Program-made: the position numbers and the translations under genes
DNA from: Eudorina sp. 2006-703-Eu-15
Lineage: Eukaryota > Chlorophyta > Chlorophyceae > Chlamydomonadales > Volvocaceae
Length of the DNA: 64,000 bases
Assembly: GCA_003117195.1 (NCBI GenBank)
Contig: BDSI01000098.1
Location: 124,001 to 188,000, forward strand
Direction of reading: 5' to 3'
Notes under the pieces: generated by a model
The model's input: only the letters and a program-made list of their open reading frames with translations
Database searches by the model: none
Told to the model about the DNA's origin: nothing
Shown here: piece by piece, positions 40,801-52,600 of the stretch
Layout: each line of letters starts with the position of its first letter
How positions within the stretch are numbered: the stretch's first letter is position 1

Positions 40801-42376
40801 ATTATATGAATTTATTTGATATAATTTCCCACGTTCCGCCATCCGTGAATAAACGATTGCATTAAATCTATACATATATAATACCTAATTTTAAATAGGT
40901 ACCATGTATGTATCTATCTATTACAATCGTGTTATTTGTTTTTAATTTTTGTAACGTGTAATTGATATCAGTTATTTACCCGCTTTTAACCTGCCCATAC
41001 ATCCCTGGCTAGCTATGCGCTAATGTTGTTGTCACTCTGACAAGTACATATTGCTCCGGATCGATTTGGGCGGGTTACCCAGCTAAGCACACCTGTTGTA
41101 GGTCCACCACCATGCTGGTTTCGCCTACATCATAGCGACCCCTTGTCCAGTTGTCAAACCAGATATGACATTGGAGCCTGCAGTCAGCAGGTCAGGAAGC
41201 AAGTCAGTCAGTGAGTCAGTCAGGCACGCAAACCATACGTAAGCTAGAATGCACATCGACAGTGACGACGACGAGTAATAAGAGCATTAGTGCATATACA
41301 TGTACATATGTACATGAATTGCATTCACGAAGGGCAAATTATGCTAGCTATTTCCATTACATGTCTCCGTTGATGGGCAATGAATGCTGCATTCGCATGA
41401 CACAAGAAAACCTACTGGCATGGTTCACAGTGTCAGTCTGGAGCAGCTGGCGTGAAGGCAGTCTCAGGCATCAAACCTATGCATACACTCCCCAGGGCAA
41501 ATTCTGCTTACTTTACTTCTCTTGGCAGGTATGACGATGTTGACGGATATGATTGGGTGTATTGCACCTGCCCGAGATACACGCACGAAATCGGAGGGCA
41601 TTGCCGGAGGAAGGTGCGTGTATGTGAGTGTGTGTGTGTATGTGCAAATCGTTACATATCTGACCATCCAGGCCTACGTTACCGCCTAAACTGCTTAAAC
41701 ACTCTCCTCGTTCAGAATGAATGCGGGGAGAGGGGTGTAAGTGCCTCTGCTGTCCCTCCGCCTGTTGCTTAGCTAGCTCCCAACCAGGCAAGGGCGTGCG
41801 CCGGATCCCCATCCAGTCTGAGCAAGCAAACGAGAGATCGACGACAAGCAATCAAGCTACAGATTGGGCAGGAGCCCATCCTGATGATGAGCAAATGGCA
41901 GCACGCACGTTGCGGCCCGCTGTCGGTATGCCCGCCCAACCTCCTATATCTAGTCCTTGCAGCGTCCGGGGAGGGCTCCATCCTTCGTTCCTCCGGAACT
42001 ACCGGAACACGGAGGACGGAGGACGGAGGACAGAGCGTCCCTGCGTGCCTGTTGGTGCCAAACAGCTAGTCTGCGTGCTCCCGTGTCCCAACCAATCGAT
42101 ATGCGCAAAAGCTACTGACTGTATGTAGAGTCAATCTATTCACCGTGTGCGCGTGATGAGAAATAGAGTGAGACAGCGTGAGACAGAGAGAGACAAACAA
42201 CATAGAGATTTTCCTTATTACATTCGTTTTTAAGTGCAAAATAGCCTACGTACCTCGTATGAACTCGGCCACTGCGGTGGCGCGCGTTCAGCAGCGCAGG
42301 GCTTGCCGGGAGCAGCAGCATACGCTGAGACCGCCAACAACAGCACCGCTGCCGCAACCTTCCTGATCATCTTCAT
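31159..42376 (-). CDS. Secreted papain-family (C1A) cysteine protease with CfaD-like N-terminal extension, 18 exons
   Basis: Exons (minus): 42376-42254, 41567-41512, 41177-41093, 40181-40101, 39494-39460, 39077-39018, 38843-38788, 38415-37949, 37441-37213, 36525-36379, 35844-35525, 35067-35019, 34789-34715, 34121-34028, 33727-33538, 32689-32604, 32047-32021, 31321-31159; 780 aa, phases consistent. Signal peptide at residues 1-22 ([16 protein letters not shown]). Residues 28-320 resemble the N-terminal part of counting-factor-associated protein D proteases ([19 protein letters not shown]). A propeptide-like region follows ([21 protein letters not shown]), then the mature domain (LPRSLDYRG). 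Active-site parts are present: Gln546 and Cys552 in [10 protein letters not shown], His696 in [11 protein letters not shown], Asn717 in [27 protein letters not shown] is also diagnostic. It probably acts in an acidic vesicle or outside the cell. The exon 7 donor (GTCAGT) was chosen by alignment with the paralogue at 48397. Confidence 0.92.
31465..31700 (-). mobile_element. Possible LTR-retrotransposon protease remnant
   Basis: In the last intron of the protease gene. On the minus strand a frame reads [20 protein letters not shown], which resembles the start of a Gypsy-type aspartic protease (V-D-A-L-V-D-S-G-A). The presumed active-site Gly is replaced, and nothing else of gag-pol is intact. 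A decayed fragment at most. Confidence 0.35.
32021..32047 (-). other. 27-nt microexon of the C1A protease
   Basis: Encodes the WGTSWGMDG segment immediately after the catalytic Asn. Borders are GGAAG/C at the acceptor and GG/GTAAGT at the donor, phases 2 to 2. It is needed to complete the conserved N-S-W-G-x-x-W-G motif. Confidence 0.85.
32888..32997. repeat. 49-bp inverted repeat, 12-nt loop
   Basis: Arms 32888-32936 and 32949-32997 pair over 49 positions with a single G/T mismatch. The core is CTGATAAGAGGTGCTAGTAT. Loop 32937-32948. It lies in the protease intron just upstream (transcript sense) of exon 16. It would fold into a very stable RNA hairpin in the pre-mRNA. Confidence 0.93.
33047..33190. 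repeat. TATACTATATAC tandem array
   Basis: About 140 bp of near-perfect (TATAC-TATA)n repeat, unit TACTATATAC, in a protease intron next to the long hairpin. Highly AT-rich and prone to unpairing or slippage. Confidence 0.95.
36866..36897. repeat. Perfect 32-bp palindrome with no loop
   Basis: CTACCTGCGCGCTAGA and its exact complement, centred on AGATCT, in a protease intron. No spacer. Confidence 0.92.
37686..37822. repeat. 137-bp TA-rich element with 20-bp inverted ends
   Basis: AAGCGAACCTTACATGTATA (37686-37705) is repeated as its complement at 37803-37822, bounding a palindromic TATATGTATAC-rich interior. A further (TA)n tract continues to about 37920. Resembles a tiny MITE or foldback element. 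No clear target duplication seen. Confidence 0.7.
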
Positions 42377-43564
42377 AATTCGAGCCCTGCAGTGATAATA
42401 TGATATGTCGCTGCTGGTCCTGAAAGCGCGTGGAAAAGCATGGGGACTAATCGAGCCCGAAATCAGCCAGTTTCCACTCTCTGACAAGGTGCAGTCTTCT
42501 TACAGACACATATCGTATGAAGTTAATTTAAATACTGCATACGAAAACTGACCAACCTGCAACGAAGGCGCGTTGAGTCGTTCTGTCGCTACGAACAGCT
42601 TAGATCACGACGATTATGGATGTAAACAAATATGCAAGGACAATTTCTAAAAACGTAGAATTCCTCTACTTCACAACTGTTTTCTCACAATACGTGGGCT
42701 GGCTTACATGCTTCCGGGAATCTCATCGCTTCGTACAGCCAACTGGTGGGCGGCAAATCCCGGTAACACTTCTTGAAATGATGTTGGCAAAACAGATGAG
42801 CTCTGTATACGAAACCTCTTTAATGGATTTCCAGATGCAACCGAGATATGTCTGGTGCATGTACGTTGCTGTCTCCGTCACTGGTGGTGATGACGATGAT
42901 TCATCTAGTGATAACTCATTTGCTTGAATGCAATGACGCTGCATAAATGAAAATACCTAATAAAGCGAATTTTGCCAAGTATATGCGCTCATGCACGCAA
43001 TTTCAATTGTGCGCTGATTTTCGTCACACATTTATACATAAAGTCGCTATGCATGCACGGTAACCCAGTTACTGTGTCAATCAATTTACTCCGGCAAACT
43101 CGGTACATGTAAACATCTGCCTTCATAATAAATGATATGCAATGGTAAGAGCATTACCCTGGCTTGTACGGCCTTGATTGCGCTTTATGATATCCACTTG
43201 CTTGCGCACCATAACAATCATCAGCAGTGCATGTATGTATGCATGGACCGCGCCGGAGCGTGGGGGGACCGTAGATAGCTTCGACGTCTATGTACCGGCG
43301 GCATGGAGTGGCACAGGGCGTCAATCAATGGGTGGACGTGGAATGGATGGGGCCATCCAGCTGGGTGCATCCATCCAAAATAAACACCACTCAACCTGGA
43401 CGGCGGTCTGGACCGCTCATCCAGGAGGCCTGGATGCCCCGCCCCCTTAACCTTTACACTTTCGATTGTGCGCAAGCTTGCCATCCATCCCATTCATCCA
43501 TTCATCCATCCCATCCCACCCATCCACCCAAACACGACAGAAAAAACATTCGCTGATGAACGGT

Positions 43565-43815
43565 AACTAGCCGATGGATGGGCGGAACAGCCCCGCCCCA
43601 CCTCCCCCTGGGCACTTGGATGGATGGGCAGACCAGCCCCCCTTCCCATCTGACACTTGGATTGATGGATGGGCGGGATAGCCCTCCATCCCCTCGCTCG
43701 GCCTAAGATGAATTGATGGGCGGAACAGCCCCCCCCCTTCCCCGTCGCTGGGCACTTGGATGGATGAATGGGCGGAACAGCTCACCTCCCTCGCTGCGGA
43801 GACTTGAATGGGATG
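43565..43815 (-). repeat. Degenerate minisatellite, inverted relative to 46.5-47.6 kb
   Basis: Five to six degenerate units with core GGATGGGCGGAACAGCCCC and CACTTGGATGGAT. The reverse complement matches the unit of the larger array at 46540-47600 (GGGGCTGTTCCGGCCATCCA). Confidence 0.8.
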
Positions 43816-44162
43816 GATGGATGGCCCGCTCGGTGAAGAACTTCGGCATCTGTGCCTGACGTGACGGACCTCTACCCCATCCACCTGCCGCCCGAAATCC
43901 TTCAAACCCAACTCACACGCACGCACGCGCGCACGCACGCACATACCCTGGTTCGTGCTACCAGACCCTTGCTAAGCCCACTAAGCAACGACCTCCCGCC
44001 CCTTGCCTAAGCCCACAAACATGACACATACCTTAACAACCTCGATGCCTTTGCGAATGGCAAAGTTCAATCGCGTATTCAGTTCCGCACAACACTGGTG
44101 TGCAATTCTACATGTACCTTACACTGGTGTCCAGCCCTACATGTACCTGACCGCTCCCGAAA

Positions 44163-44325
44163 TGAATGAATGAATGAACGTTACAGCGGACCTAAAGGGA
44201 TCAACGGTGTATACCAGGGCAAGCCCCAGCGAGCGGGCCCCACCGACAAGGCGGCAAGACACCTCCACACCTCAACGCCGCAAACAAAAACACACCGGGC
44301 CATGACCCCACCCAGACAGACACCG
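44163..44325 (-). repeat. Dispersed retroelement-like repeat, copy C
   Basis: Reverse complement of copy B at 28568. It starts (plus strand) with (AATG)n, then AACGTTACAGCGGACC, GTGTATACCAGGGCAAGCCC, CCTCCACACCTCAACGCCGC. The tail has four to five ATTC units. Confidence 0.8.
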
Positions 44326-44676
44326 AAGCAAGCAGAGGCGCACATCGGGGCAACACTACCAAAGGGATGGGCACAGCAGAGGGCGGAATCCCCAGAAGTG
44401 GATAAAGCCAAGCACAGGGAAGGTCGCTCGAAATGTCATCTGGATGGTGTACGTACCCAAACGACTGCATTCCCTGCCATCAATCCATACCCGGTCGCAT
44501 CGATGTGCGCCGATCTGACCCCTCCCGCAACGTCACGGTGCAGGACGGGGGTGCATGGGCGGGGCGCAGGGCGGGGTGCATGGGCGGGGACGGGTGCATA
44601 GGCGAGGTGTAAGCAGGGCGCGCGCAGGGCGGCGGGGTTCAGGGTGAGTTACACTTGCGGAGCTGAGGGCGGGAGG

Positions 44677-45065
44677 CAGTGTGATCTTATCATTTGGTGT
44701 ATCTAAAGCCAGAGATACGCCTGGTGTAGTAATGCTGAAAGTATCTGTCTATGGAGAGATATTCCCGGCTGGAATCGGCTCCAAGTATCTACTGAGATGC
44801 GTTCACCCGGGTACTCTAACTGGTGTGACCACCTTGAACGGAACTATTGGCCCTAAGAAACCTCTGATCAAAGCTTTACCCGGAGGGATTCGACCCTGAG
44901 CGGGAACTATCTGGCCGCCCCTACGTATCTGTCAATGGGGAGACGTCATGCCCCCGATCGGGCATCAAAGTATCTTATTCGTAAATTTCTCAAGAGGATA
45001 AAGTATCTAACAATTGCCCCAATTTTCGGCCGAATATACATTTATATCGTAAGATAGCTACCCTG
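44677..45065. mobile_element. hAT-type MITE relative, degraded ends
   Basis: The right end GTAAGATAGCTACCCTG matches the terminus of the element at 13364, and the inner sequence (TTCGGCC, AGATACTTT-like motifs) aligns with it in reverse complement. The left half (AAAGTATCTGTCTATGG, TTCCCGGCTG, GATTCGACCCTGAGCGGG) aligns with 58972-59230. The left terminus CAGTGTGATCTTATC is imperfect and no clean 8-bp duplication was found. Confidence 0.7.
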
Positions 45066-46539
45066 GTCAGGGAGGGGTGCTGGATGGAGCGGGTCGCAGG
45101 GAGGGGTGCAGGATAAATGGCGGGGGTTGCAGGGAGGGGTGCAGGATGGCGGGGGGCGGCGCAGGGAGGGGTGCAATATGGATGGGGTAGATGGGGGCGC
45201 AGGGCGGGGTGCAGGGCTGCACGCAGGGCTGGGCTTAGGGCGGGAAAGAAAAGAAAAAAAGTAAGAAAGGAAGAAAGAAGGATTACTCCTGGACCGCTGA
45301 TAAGCCCAAGCGTGTGTCAAGGGGACCACCAATTTAGGGTTGGAAAAGTTGGTTGGTCACCAGTACTTTGTTTACGCAGGTATCCGCCTGCGGCCCCTAT
45401 CCGCCGTGTTACCAGGCCCCCGAAACCATTACGTGGTATGTGGCCGGGCCCCTTGGCCCGACCCGCTTCGTTGATCAAGCGCGTCATGACGCGCACATCT
45501 CGGGCTATCCCTTTAACCGTGCGTGGCACAGGGCCACTTATGTTACACCCGGGGGGGGGGGACTCGGACCCGACTGAAGAGCCGGGCGCGGCTGTCCAAG
45601 CGGGACTCCCCAATTCTCAACCAATTTGTCCGGATGGAATTTGCAACCTCATGCTTACGGACGCGATGCCGTACGTAGGGAATGGCCAAGTTCGGTGGAT
45701 TTAGGGCGGGATGTACGCATGGCGGAGTTGCTGCTAGATGCTGTGGTCCTGTAAGACGGCGCGGCAAAAGGCTTCTCGAGATGCTGTGCAGGGTCAATAC
45801 ATATATAATTGCAGGGACCGCGGCGTGTTACAGGTCCCGTTATTTGAAGGCCTCCGTCCGTTGTCAGAGGCAGGGCTTCTTCAATTGGCGGCTACGGGAC
45901 GGATGGAAAGACGGATGTACCACTCAGCCGCCGGCTTCCTAAGGCTACCGCGCGCTGCCTGCTTCTAGCTGGCTCCTTGCTTAATTGTTGTTCGTTGCCA
46001 TGTCAGATCACGGCATCCGTTCCCCGCAGGCATCATCTGCCGGACGAGGGCCAGTCCCGCCCGCACCGCACAGCAGTCTCGCTCCCCCGCGCGCCCAACG
46101 CTGTATGTCCCGTAGCCCGATGTCACGCGGACGGCCGCCGAAGGCTGCCAGGTGGACCACTTTCTTATGTAACCGTTACAAGATGGACCCGTATCCCGAC
46201 CGGGTGTTCCAACGGGACCAAGCAGATAGCTCGTAGGCGCCTCATCTCATCAACCCCTACCAAGGGCGGCTGCGCACCCATGCATCCTCCATCACCCCGG
46301 GGGGGGGGGGTTCATGCAGCCATACCGGCCAACACACCAGGTGACCAGCACGCCAGGATTGCCTCTCCTGGAAACCGCGCCGGACTGCCGAAGGGGATGT
46401 CTTCATTACTGAGCTCTTAGGTAGTCGCCAGAATTATAGGTAACGTGCATGTCACCGTAGCTTCATGCGACATGAAGCGTGTAGCGAAATGCATGAAAGC
46501 GGAGGGAGGTTCGGATTCGTGTCTATCTGTGAGTGAGTC

Positions 46540-47600
46540 CGCCCATCAATCTATCCATCCATCCCACCCAAGTGCCCAGGTAGCCCAGGGTGAGATGGGC
46601 TGTTCCGCCCATCCATCACATTCAAGTGTCTGGAGGGGGAGGGGGGCTGTTCCGCCCATCCATCCCCCCGTCCAAGTCCCCGGGGAGGAGGGGGTTGCTG
46701 TTCCGGCCATCCATCCTATCGAAATGCGCGAGGGGGAGGGGGGCTGTTCCGGCCATCCATCCCATCCAAGTGGTCGAGGGGGAGGGGGGCTGTTCCGGCC
46801 ATCCATCCTATTCATCTGCGCGAGGGGGAAGAGGGCTGTTCCGGCAATCCATCCCATCCAAGTGCGCGAGGGGGAGGGGGGCTGTTCCGGCAATCCATCC
46901 CATCCAAGTGCGCGAGGGGGAGGGGGGCTGTTCCGCAAATCCATCCTATCCAAGTGCGCGAGGGGGAGGGGGGCTGTTCCGGCCATCCATCCTATCCAAG
47001 TGCGCGAGGGGGAGGGGGGCTGTTCCGGCCATCCATCCTATCGAAATGCGCGAGGGGGAGGGGGGCTGTTCCGGCAATCCATCCCATCCAAGTGCTCGAG
47101 GTGGGTGGGGGGGGGCTGTTCCGGCCATCCATCCTATCGAAGTGCGCGAGGGGGAGGGAGGCTGTTCCGGCTGTCCATCCTATCCAAGTGCGCGAGGGGG
47201 AGGGGGGCTGTTCCGGCCATCCATCCTATCCATCTGCGCGAGGGGGAGGGGGGCTGTTCCGGCAATCCATCCCATCCAAGTGCTCGAGCGGGAGGGGGGC
47301 TGTTCCGCCAATCCATCCTATCCAAGTGCGCGAGGGGGAGGGGGGCTGTTCCGGCCATCCATCCTATCGAAGTGCTTGAGGGGGAGGGAGGCTGTTCCGC
47401 CAATCCATCCCATCCAAGTGCTCGAGGTGGGTGGGGGGGGGCTGTTCCGGCCATCCAACCTATCGAAATGCGCGAGGGGGAGGGGGGCTTTTTCGGCCAT
47501 CCATCCTATCCAAGTGCGCGAGGTGGAGGGGGGCTGTTCCGGCCATCCATCCTATCCAAGTGCGCGAGGGGGAGGGGGCTGTTCGTTCCGGCCATCCATC
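46540..47600 (+). repeat. 46-bp minisatellite array, about 22 units
   Basis: Unit core CGCGAGGGGGAGGGGGGCTG followed by TTCCGGCCATCCATCCTATC. Variant units carry CGAAATG, CATCTG or GTGGGTGG. The 46-bp period shifts frame each unit and the unit has no stops, so frames up to 428 codons remain open. The plus strand is extremely G-rich. It lies 0.8 kb upstream of the lectin-type gene. Confidence 0.95.
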
Positions 47601-48396
47601 CATGCATCCATCCATCCATTCATTCACGATCGGACATAGCCGTCGAAGCTACGGTCCCCCCACGCTCCGGCGCGGTTGTTTTCTCCCCGCCTCGTTGCTT
47701 GAGGTCACGATCGCGACGTATTGAGCGGTAACGGACCCGTTGCCCGGTGCCAATTAAATTGCAGCTTATTTTTAAGTGTTAAGCGTATCGATCATAGTCA
47801 CTGTTACTGGCCATTCTATCGTTTTTTTACGGAGTGCGTCGCCGCTCCTTGTTCACACTTTGTACATATCTCATACGTCACACACACTTTATTTCTAGGA
47901 AAAACAACAAATCTGGTTTTAATTTACGGAATAAAATATTTTCATGCACACTTCATTTCTTCTTATCGGTTTATTGTGCAACACGCATAGTAGGTTGACC
48001 AATTTGTACAGTCATTGTGCTCACTCTATGTCACACCTCGTTTCTTACGCGTATTCGCGAACATATTACCGTGATGGTTGAATTGGAACTTTTTCAGCTG
48101 CCTATGTTAACCCTTCATCGTACCCAGTTCACATTTGGGTTACACAATACCGTACAACACAGGTGTTACTATAAATAACGCTACAATAATGGCATGGGCC
48201 CATGCGCTATTGCTACTGATGCCCTCTGACTTCCTTGACATTTGAAATACTTCTTTAAACGTTGGTGTTGCTTCAATTATCGTGCTACTTCATTCGGCTG
48301 TGGTTGGGAGTCCTCTCACCTGCAGTTCATAGGGTGCCGAACTGCGCCGTGCGTCTACCTAATAAGTGTCATACAGGGCAAACAAGTAAATCAACG

Positions 48397-51300
48397 ATGG
48401 GTACACGAGGTGCAGCACAAGTAGTGCTGCTGCTCCTCGTGTTCATGGGCGCAACTATAATGTCGGCAACGGCCCTTGTTAACATCGAGCCGAAGAAATC
48501 AAGCATAACTTGCCAGAAGCCCCGATGGCCCGAGGTCTTTGAGGTACGGCTGATGTATGGGATTAATGGGATGATAATAATGAGCTTCCGACGCGACTTT
48601 CCGTGGCTCGTTGTTACGTATTAACAAGGACGGACATTCAATAGCTAACTACGATACCTACATGGCCTGCTGAAGAATACAAACATATTCCCGCATATCG
48701 GGTGCCGGCGGACCGGGCGCCGTACACGCTCGTCCACCTCTGCGACCTAAGGCGGACGCTCCGGCGGACTCGCGTGTTGCGACCTGGTGTCGAGCCCGTT
48801 TCGGCACCAGGCTTCGCCCCTCGTGTTTGCAAACACCTTAGGAGCGTTTGTTAGGTCGCGGGACACGGCCTGCGTGCGGGCTTATCGAGTTGGAGCTATC
48901 GTACGGGAGGCGCCTGGGTCACCCGACATGTTGCAAATTCATGGAATAAAGCAGGGAACAAGTTTTATATGGTGCCCGCTGCTGATCCTGTAAGAGCAGC
49001 GCGCGGATACGTTCTGCTTTTGCCGAGTGAATGTCCTACAGCGAAACGGTCCACATAAACGGAGATTAAACGCTATACAATAATACGTTATTTAGCAAAC
49101 ATCGTGTTATTTAGTTGACGCAAGTCAAAGCTGCTGCTGGCCGCCGTTAACGTCTCAACGTTGAGCCATCGCGCGCGGGTTCCAACCAGCGCGGCTATGC
49201 ATGCTAGCTAGCGCTCCTGCTGCTACCTACGTAGCTATCTAGCTAGATAGTTCGCATGGTACTACCAGCACACGCATGCATACACCTGCCCAATATGCGC
49301 TGCACTGTTCACCATCCTTGAGGTCCGTCTCTGCATGTACGTATATATTGCGTGGAACCCTGCCCATGTGAATGAACCAGGTCGTTGTCGAATTCGATTA
49401 TGGATCACCATCTGCCCAACAGCCCGAAGGCCTGAAGTAAGCAAGCTCTTGGTGACACGGTGGTGTATGCGTACGATATATGTATGCGCATAATAAGCTG
49501 TAGCGAGTTATAAGTTGCATCCCTCTATTATTTACATCTATCTAATTGGACTCACTGTCGCCGCCTGTTTGTGTTCGAAGCTGTGACGAGAGCAAGCAAT
49601 GGGACCTACCTGTGCTCATAATGACTAGCTATAGATAGATAGACGTGCGGGTGCCTATGCCGACTAAATATCGGGCCCCCCTGCTGAACACTCGCACATC
49701 AGAGGGTTTCTTTTATCGTGCTCATTTGCCCTGCACGTGTTTCATCTGCTGTGAACAACACGTAGAGCAAAGGTCCACGTCTGGCACGATCGTGGTATTA
49801 GGGTACGGTTTTCTACGAAGTCAGCGGACATCGTGATTGACCGCCTGAAGGTATGGTTGGCTTGCATTAACAGACGCAGGCGTGCATGCACGTTTAGTAT
49901 ATCAATAATGTCCAGCATGTTTATCACTATTTTATAATTTGCAGTAGTGTGGTGAGGTGGCCTACGGCTGTAACCAATTATCCACGGGGTCCACTGTAAC
50001 ATACTGCATAGTATGTATAAATTATAGTGATGCCAATAGACGAATAAAGAAAAGTGTATGCAGATAGGTATTACACACGCATGCCATGGTTCCATGTCCT
50101 CGTTGATATTTGCCTTGCATATATACACGTGTACATACGTAAGGATGTGCGTGTGAGGCTGTCGCACTGAACGAACACATTAGGTAGCTTCATACGGACG
50201 ACGTCCGAGATGTTGGTGTGAGCAGGCCATCCAGTCCAGGTGGAAGAAACGGACATATTGCATGCAATTGGCTGCTGAACAAGCACTCCAGCTGCCCTGA
50301 GCCTGTGGACACATTGACGCTTGACATTCCTCCAGAACGCTTCCTGGATCGTCCAACCTGTGATCAACTTAACGACCTGTATGGTTCAGTCGGGTGGCGA
50401 ACTCTTGGTAAGCGACCTGCGTGTGGCTCGGAAGGCCAGTCAGAACGTGCATGTAGGAGACGCGGCATTAACTATCATGACCAACTACCGACGTACACTA
50501 GTGTTGCCCTGAACAAGCTATGCGGTGTGCCATCATTTCTGTGCATTCCGTTGTGTGTGAATCTGTGCTACACGCAGGTCAAGTATTTGTTGTTAATTTG
50601 GGTTAGGGTGCCACGCCACGCCATCTACCAATTACTACTATTGTAAAATTCAATACTGTATAAAGCGACCCTCCCTCCTGCTGTTGTAGTCTCCACTCAT
50701 CCCGCCGAGCACAGTCCTCCCGAATATCGCTGGGGGATGGGTACGAGCCGGATCAGCGCTTGTTGACGGCGAAGAGGCTTGTGTATGGCAGGTCGGTGTT
50801 GTGTTAAGTTAGAACTTCCTCGCTCGAGTATACATGGGAGACCCCGAAATCTTATCATATGACCATCCTCTGCACAATACCTGAAATGAATGACTTGCGT
50901 TCCTCAGTCCGTTCTGCTTAGGAACTCCCACGTACTATTGATATTAGTTAATGTCTAAACAGTTTGAAGTATTCCGCCCCCGTTATGGTGCTTCCTTTAT
51001 AGGCCGCCGATGAGTAACATACCCGTACTGACGCTAATTGTTTGCGCAAAAATATTAATCATCGCAAAGTGCGAAACAATATTATAAGGGTACCTTGCAA
51101 AAAATTAAAAATATCCCGAAAATCCCCCCTGAGCCTCGCAAACTTTTCTCGCAAAACTTTAATAACTATATCAGCCATTGCATGGTGGATGGGGACCGGG
51201 GCTGTGGAGGTTGTGACAGGTCGGGGCATGTCGGGCTAGTCGGCGAGGAGAGGCGGCGACGATCAGTGCGCCGACCCGTCTCAGCCACGGGGCCGCGGCA

Positions 51301-52600
51301 GGCGGGCAGAAAGATCGGCACAGGAAGAGGGCGGGCCGCTGCACGGGGCGAGGAACGGAGGATGGCTGCTGCGCGCTTCACTGACGCTGGACTGAACGAT
51401 GCGAGTTCGCAAACTTTTATTTAAAGCGCTCGAGGTCGCAAACTTTAAACGTTTCTGAAAAACCTCCCACCGATGCCTCGCAAATAATTAGCGTCGCATA
51501 TATGAAAACCTGACTATTTCGGGCCTCGCAAATAATTGGCGTCGCAAATAATTAGCTTCAGTACGGTATAAGCACTGTACTTCGCCTACTAGACCACGTA
51601 CAGCATAGAAGGATCGAGCACATGCAATGTCCGCCATGCAACTAATAACCTAAGACATGATTTCCCCACGACAGGCTAAGGGGCTTTCAGGAAGCTTCAT
51701 GTACACAGCCGCCAAGAATGGCCGTCCATTGCGTCAGATTTGTAAGTACTAAAATATATTATTCAAAGGAATCTCGTTGCAAAGCTTTATGTCCGTGCAA
51801 TTCGTTGACCCAACGCTGACGGGCTTTAACTGAGTTGTTCGTTATACTATGTTTATGATATATAATAATAATATATATTATAAATTTTATGTTATACTTA
51901 TATTTTCTTATTATGTTATATTATATAAATTAAAATTTTATCTATGTCAAATTTGTTTGGTGTTGGTGTTGGTGTTGATGTTGGTATTAGTGTTGGTGTT
52001 GGTATTAGTGTTGGTATTGGGTTCCACGCTCTTTGTGGAGGCATGACTTCATCCTATGTATGCTCTTTGCAGGGACAACTACTGGTCAACAATCCTTGAT
52101 CACATACCAACGGTGGAAGCCTGGTCGTGTACGTGACGATGTCTTTGACCGGCCCAAAGAATGCGCCAATGGAAATCAGGTTAATATCCCTGGCTACGCG
52201 AACCACTCCGACGTCGGACTCATCAACTTGCAGCCGCTGTCCGACTGGATTGGGAACAACATCATTCAGGGAAAGCTATCATCCGTTTCCAGCGCCTACG
52301 ACTCCGTTATGAACACGATCAACCCTATCATGGCTGACATAAATTATTATGCGTATCCAACCGTCTTCCAAGGGAGCTCCATTGGTGATCAAATTGGAAA
52401 TTTAGCTCTTGATTCTGTATTCTCGTCCACCATCCCGACGACTGCGATCACATCATATATATTGGACCCACTCGACAACTTCCTCAATTCATTTCAGAGC
52501 CTGGACAGTTTCGCCAACATGGTCTTCACTACTTGGGCCAATGATTTGTTTCCTCTAGCCGGTGCAATCATGCATTTGTTTCACTTCTGCCTATTCGACT
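48397..52600 (+). other. CfaD-like N-terminal module of the lectin gene
   Basis: Exons 1-7, residues 1-348. Exons 2 and 3 are 56 and 85 nt with phases 0-2-0, exactly as in the protease gene. Exon 4 (72 versus 81 nt) begins NASWIVQPV against NTTWSVQPV. Exon 5 has TVLPNIAGGW and EEACVWQ, also typical of CfaD-like N-termini. Exon 6 has YTAAKNGRPLR against [11 protein letters not shown]. Exon 7 opens with WTTTGQQ and a W-x-P-G spacing seen in protease exon 8, then diverges into an unrecognised region of about 140 residues rich in Ser, Asn and Ile. Confidence 0.8.

Larger units (their letters stand above)
42377..48396. other. Head-to-head spacer between the protease and its lectin paralogue
   Basis: Six kb holding both promoters, without a supportable gene. 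Contents: related minisatellites in opposite orientation (43565-43815 and 46540-47600), an inverted copy of the ATTC-tailed repeat (44163-44325), an MITE (44677-45065), GGGGTGCA-rich degenerate tandem sequence (44540-44660 and 45066-45240), and an unidentified moderately GC-rich segment (45300-46400). Within the last, short frames and poly-G runs at 45548 and 46298 suggest a decayed element. Confidence 0.6.

Noticed and set aside
40786..40840. Imperfect hairpin GGCGGAA...TTCCGCC
   Set aside because: Arms have several mismatches and no flanking duplication; too weak to call an element.
45353..45797. Short frames on both strands around 45.4-45.8 kb
   Set aside because: No conserved domain or splice structure; probably remnants of a repeat bordered by poly-G runs.
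46445..47731. 428-codon plus-strand open frame and a 349-codon overlapping frame
   Set aside because: Entirely explained by a stop-free 46-bp tandem repeat; no domain, no splice logic, and frames open in several registers.
50579..50610. Possible short exon VKYLLLIW in the lectin-type gene
   Set aside because: Exons ending 50407 and starting 50690 already join in phase and align continuously with CfaD-like proteins; including it breaks the alignment.
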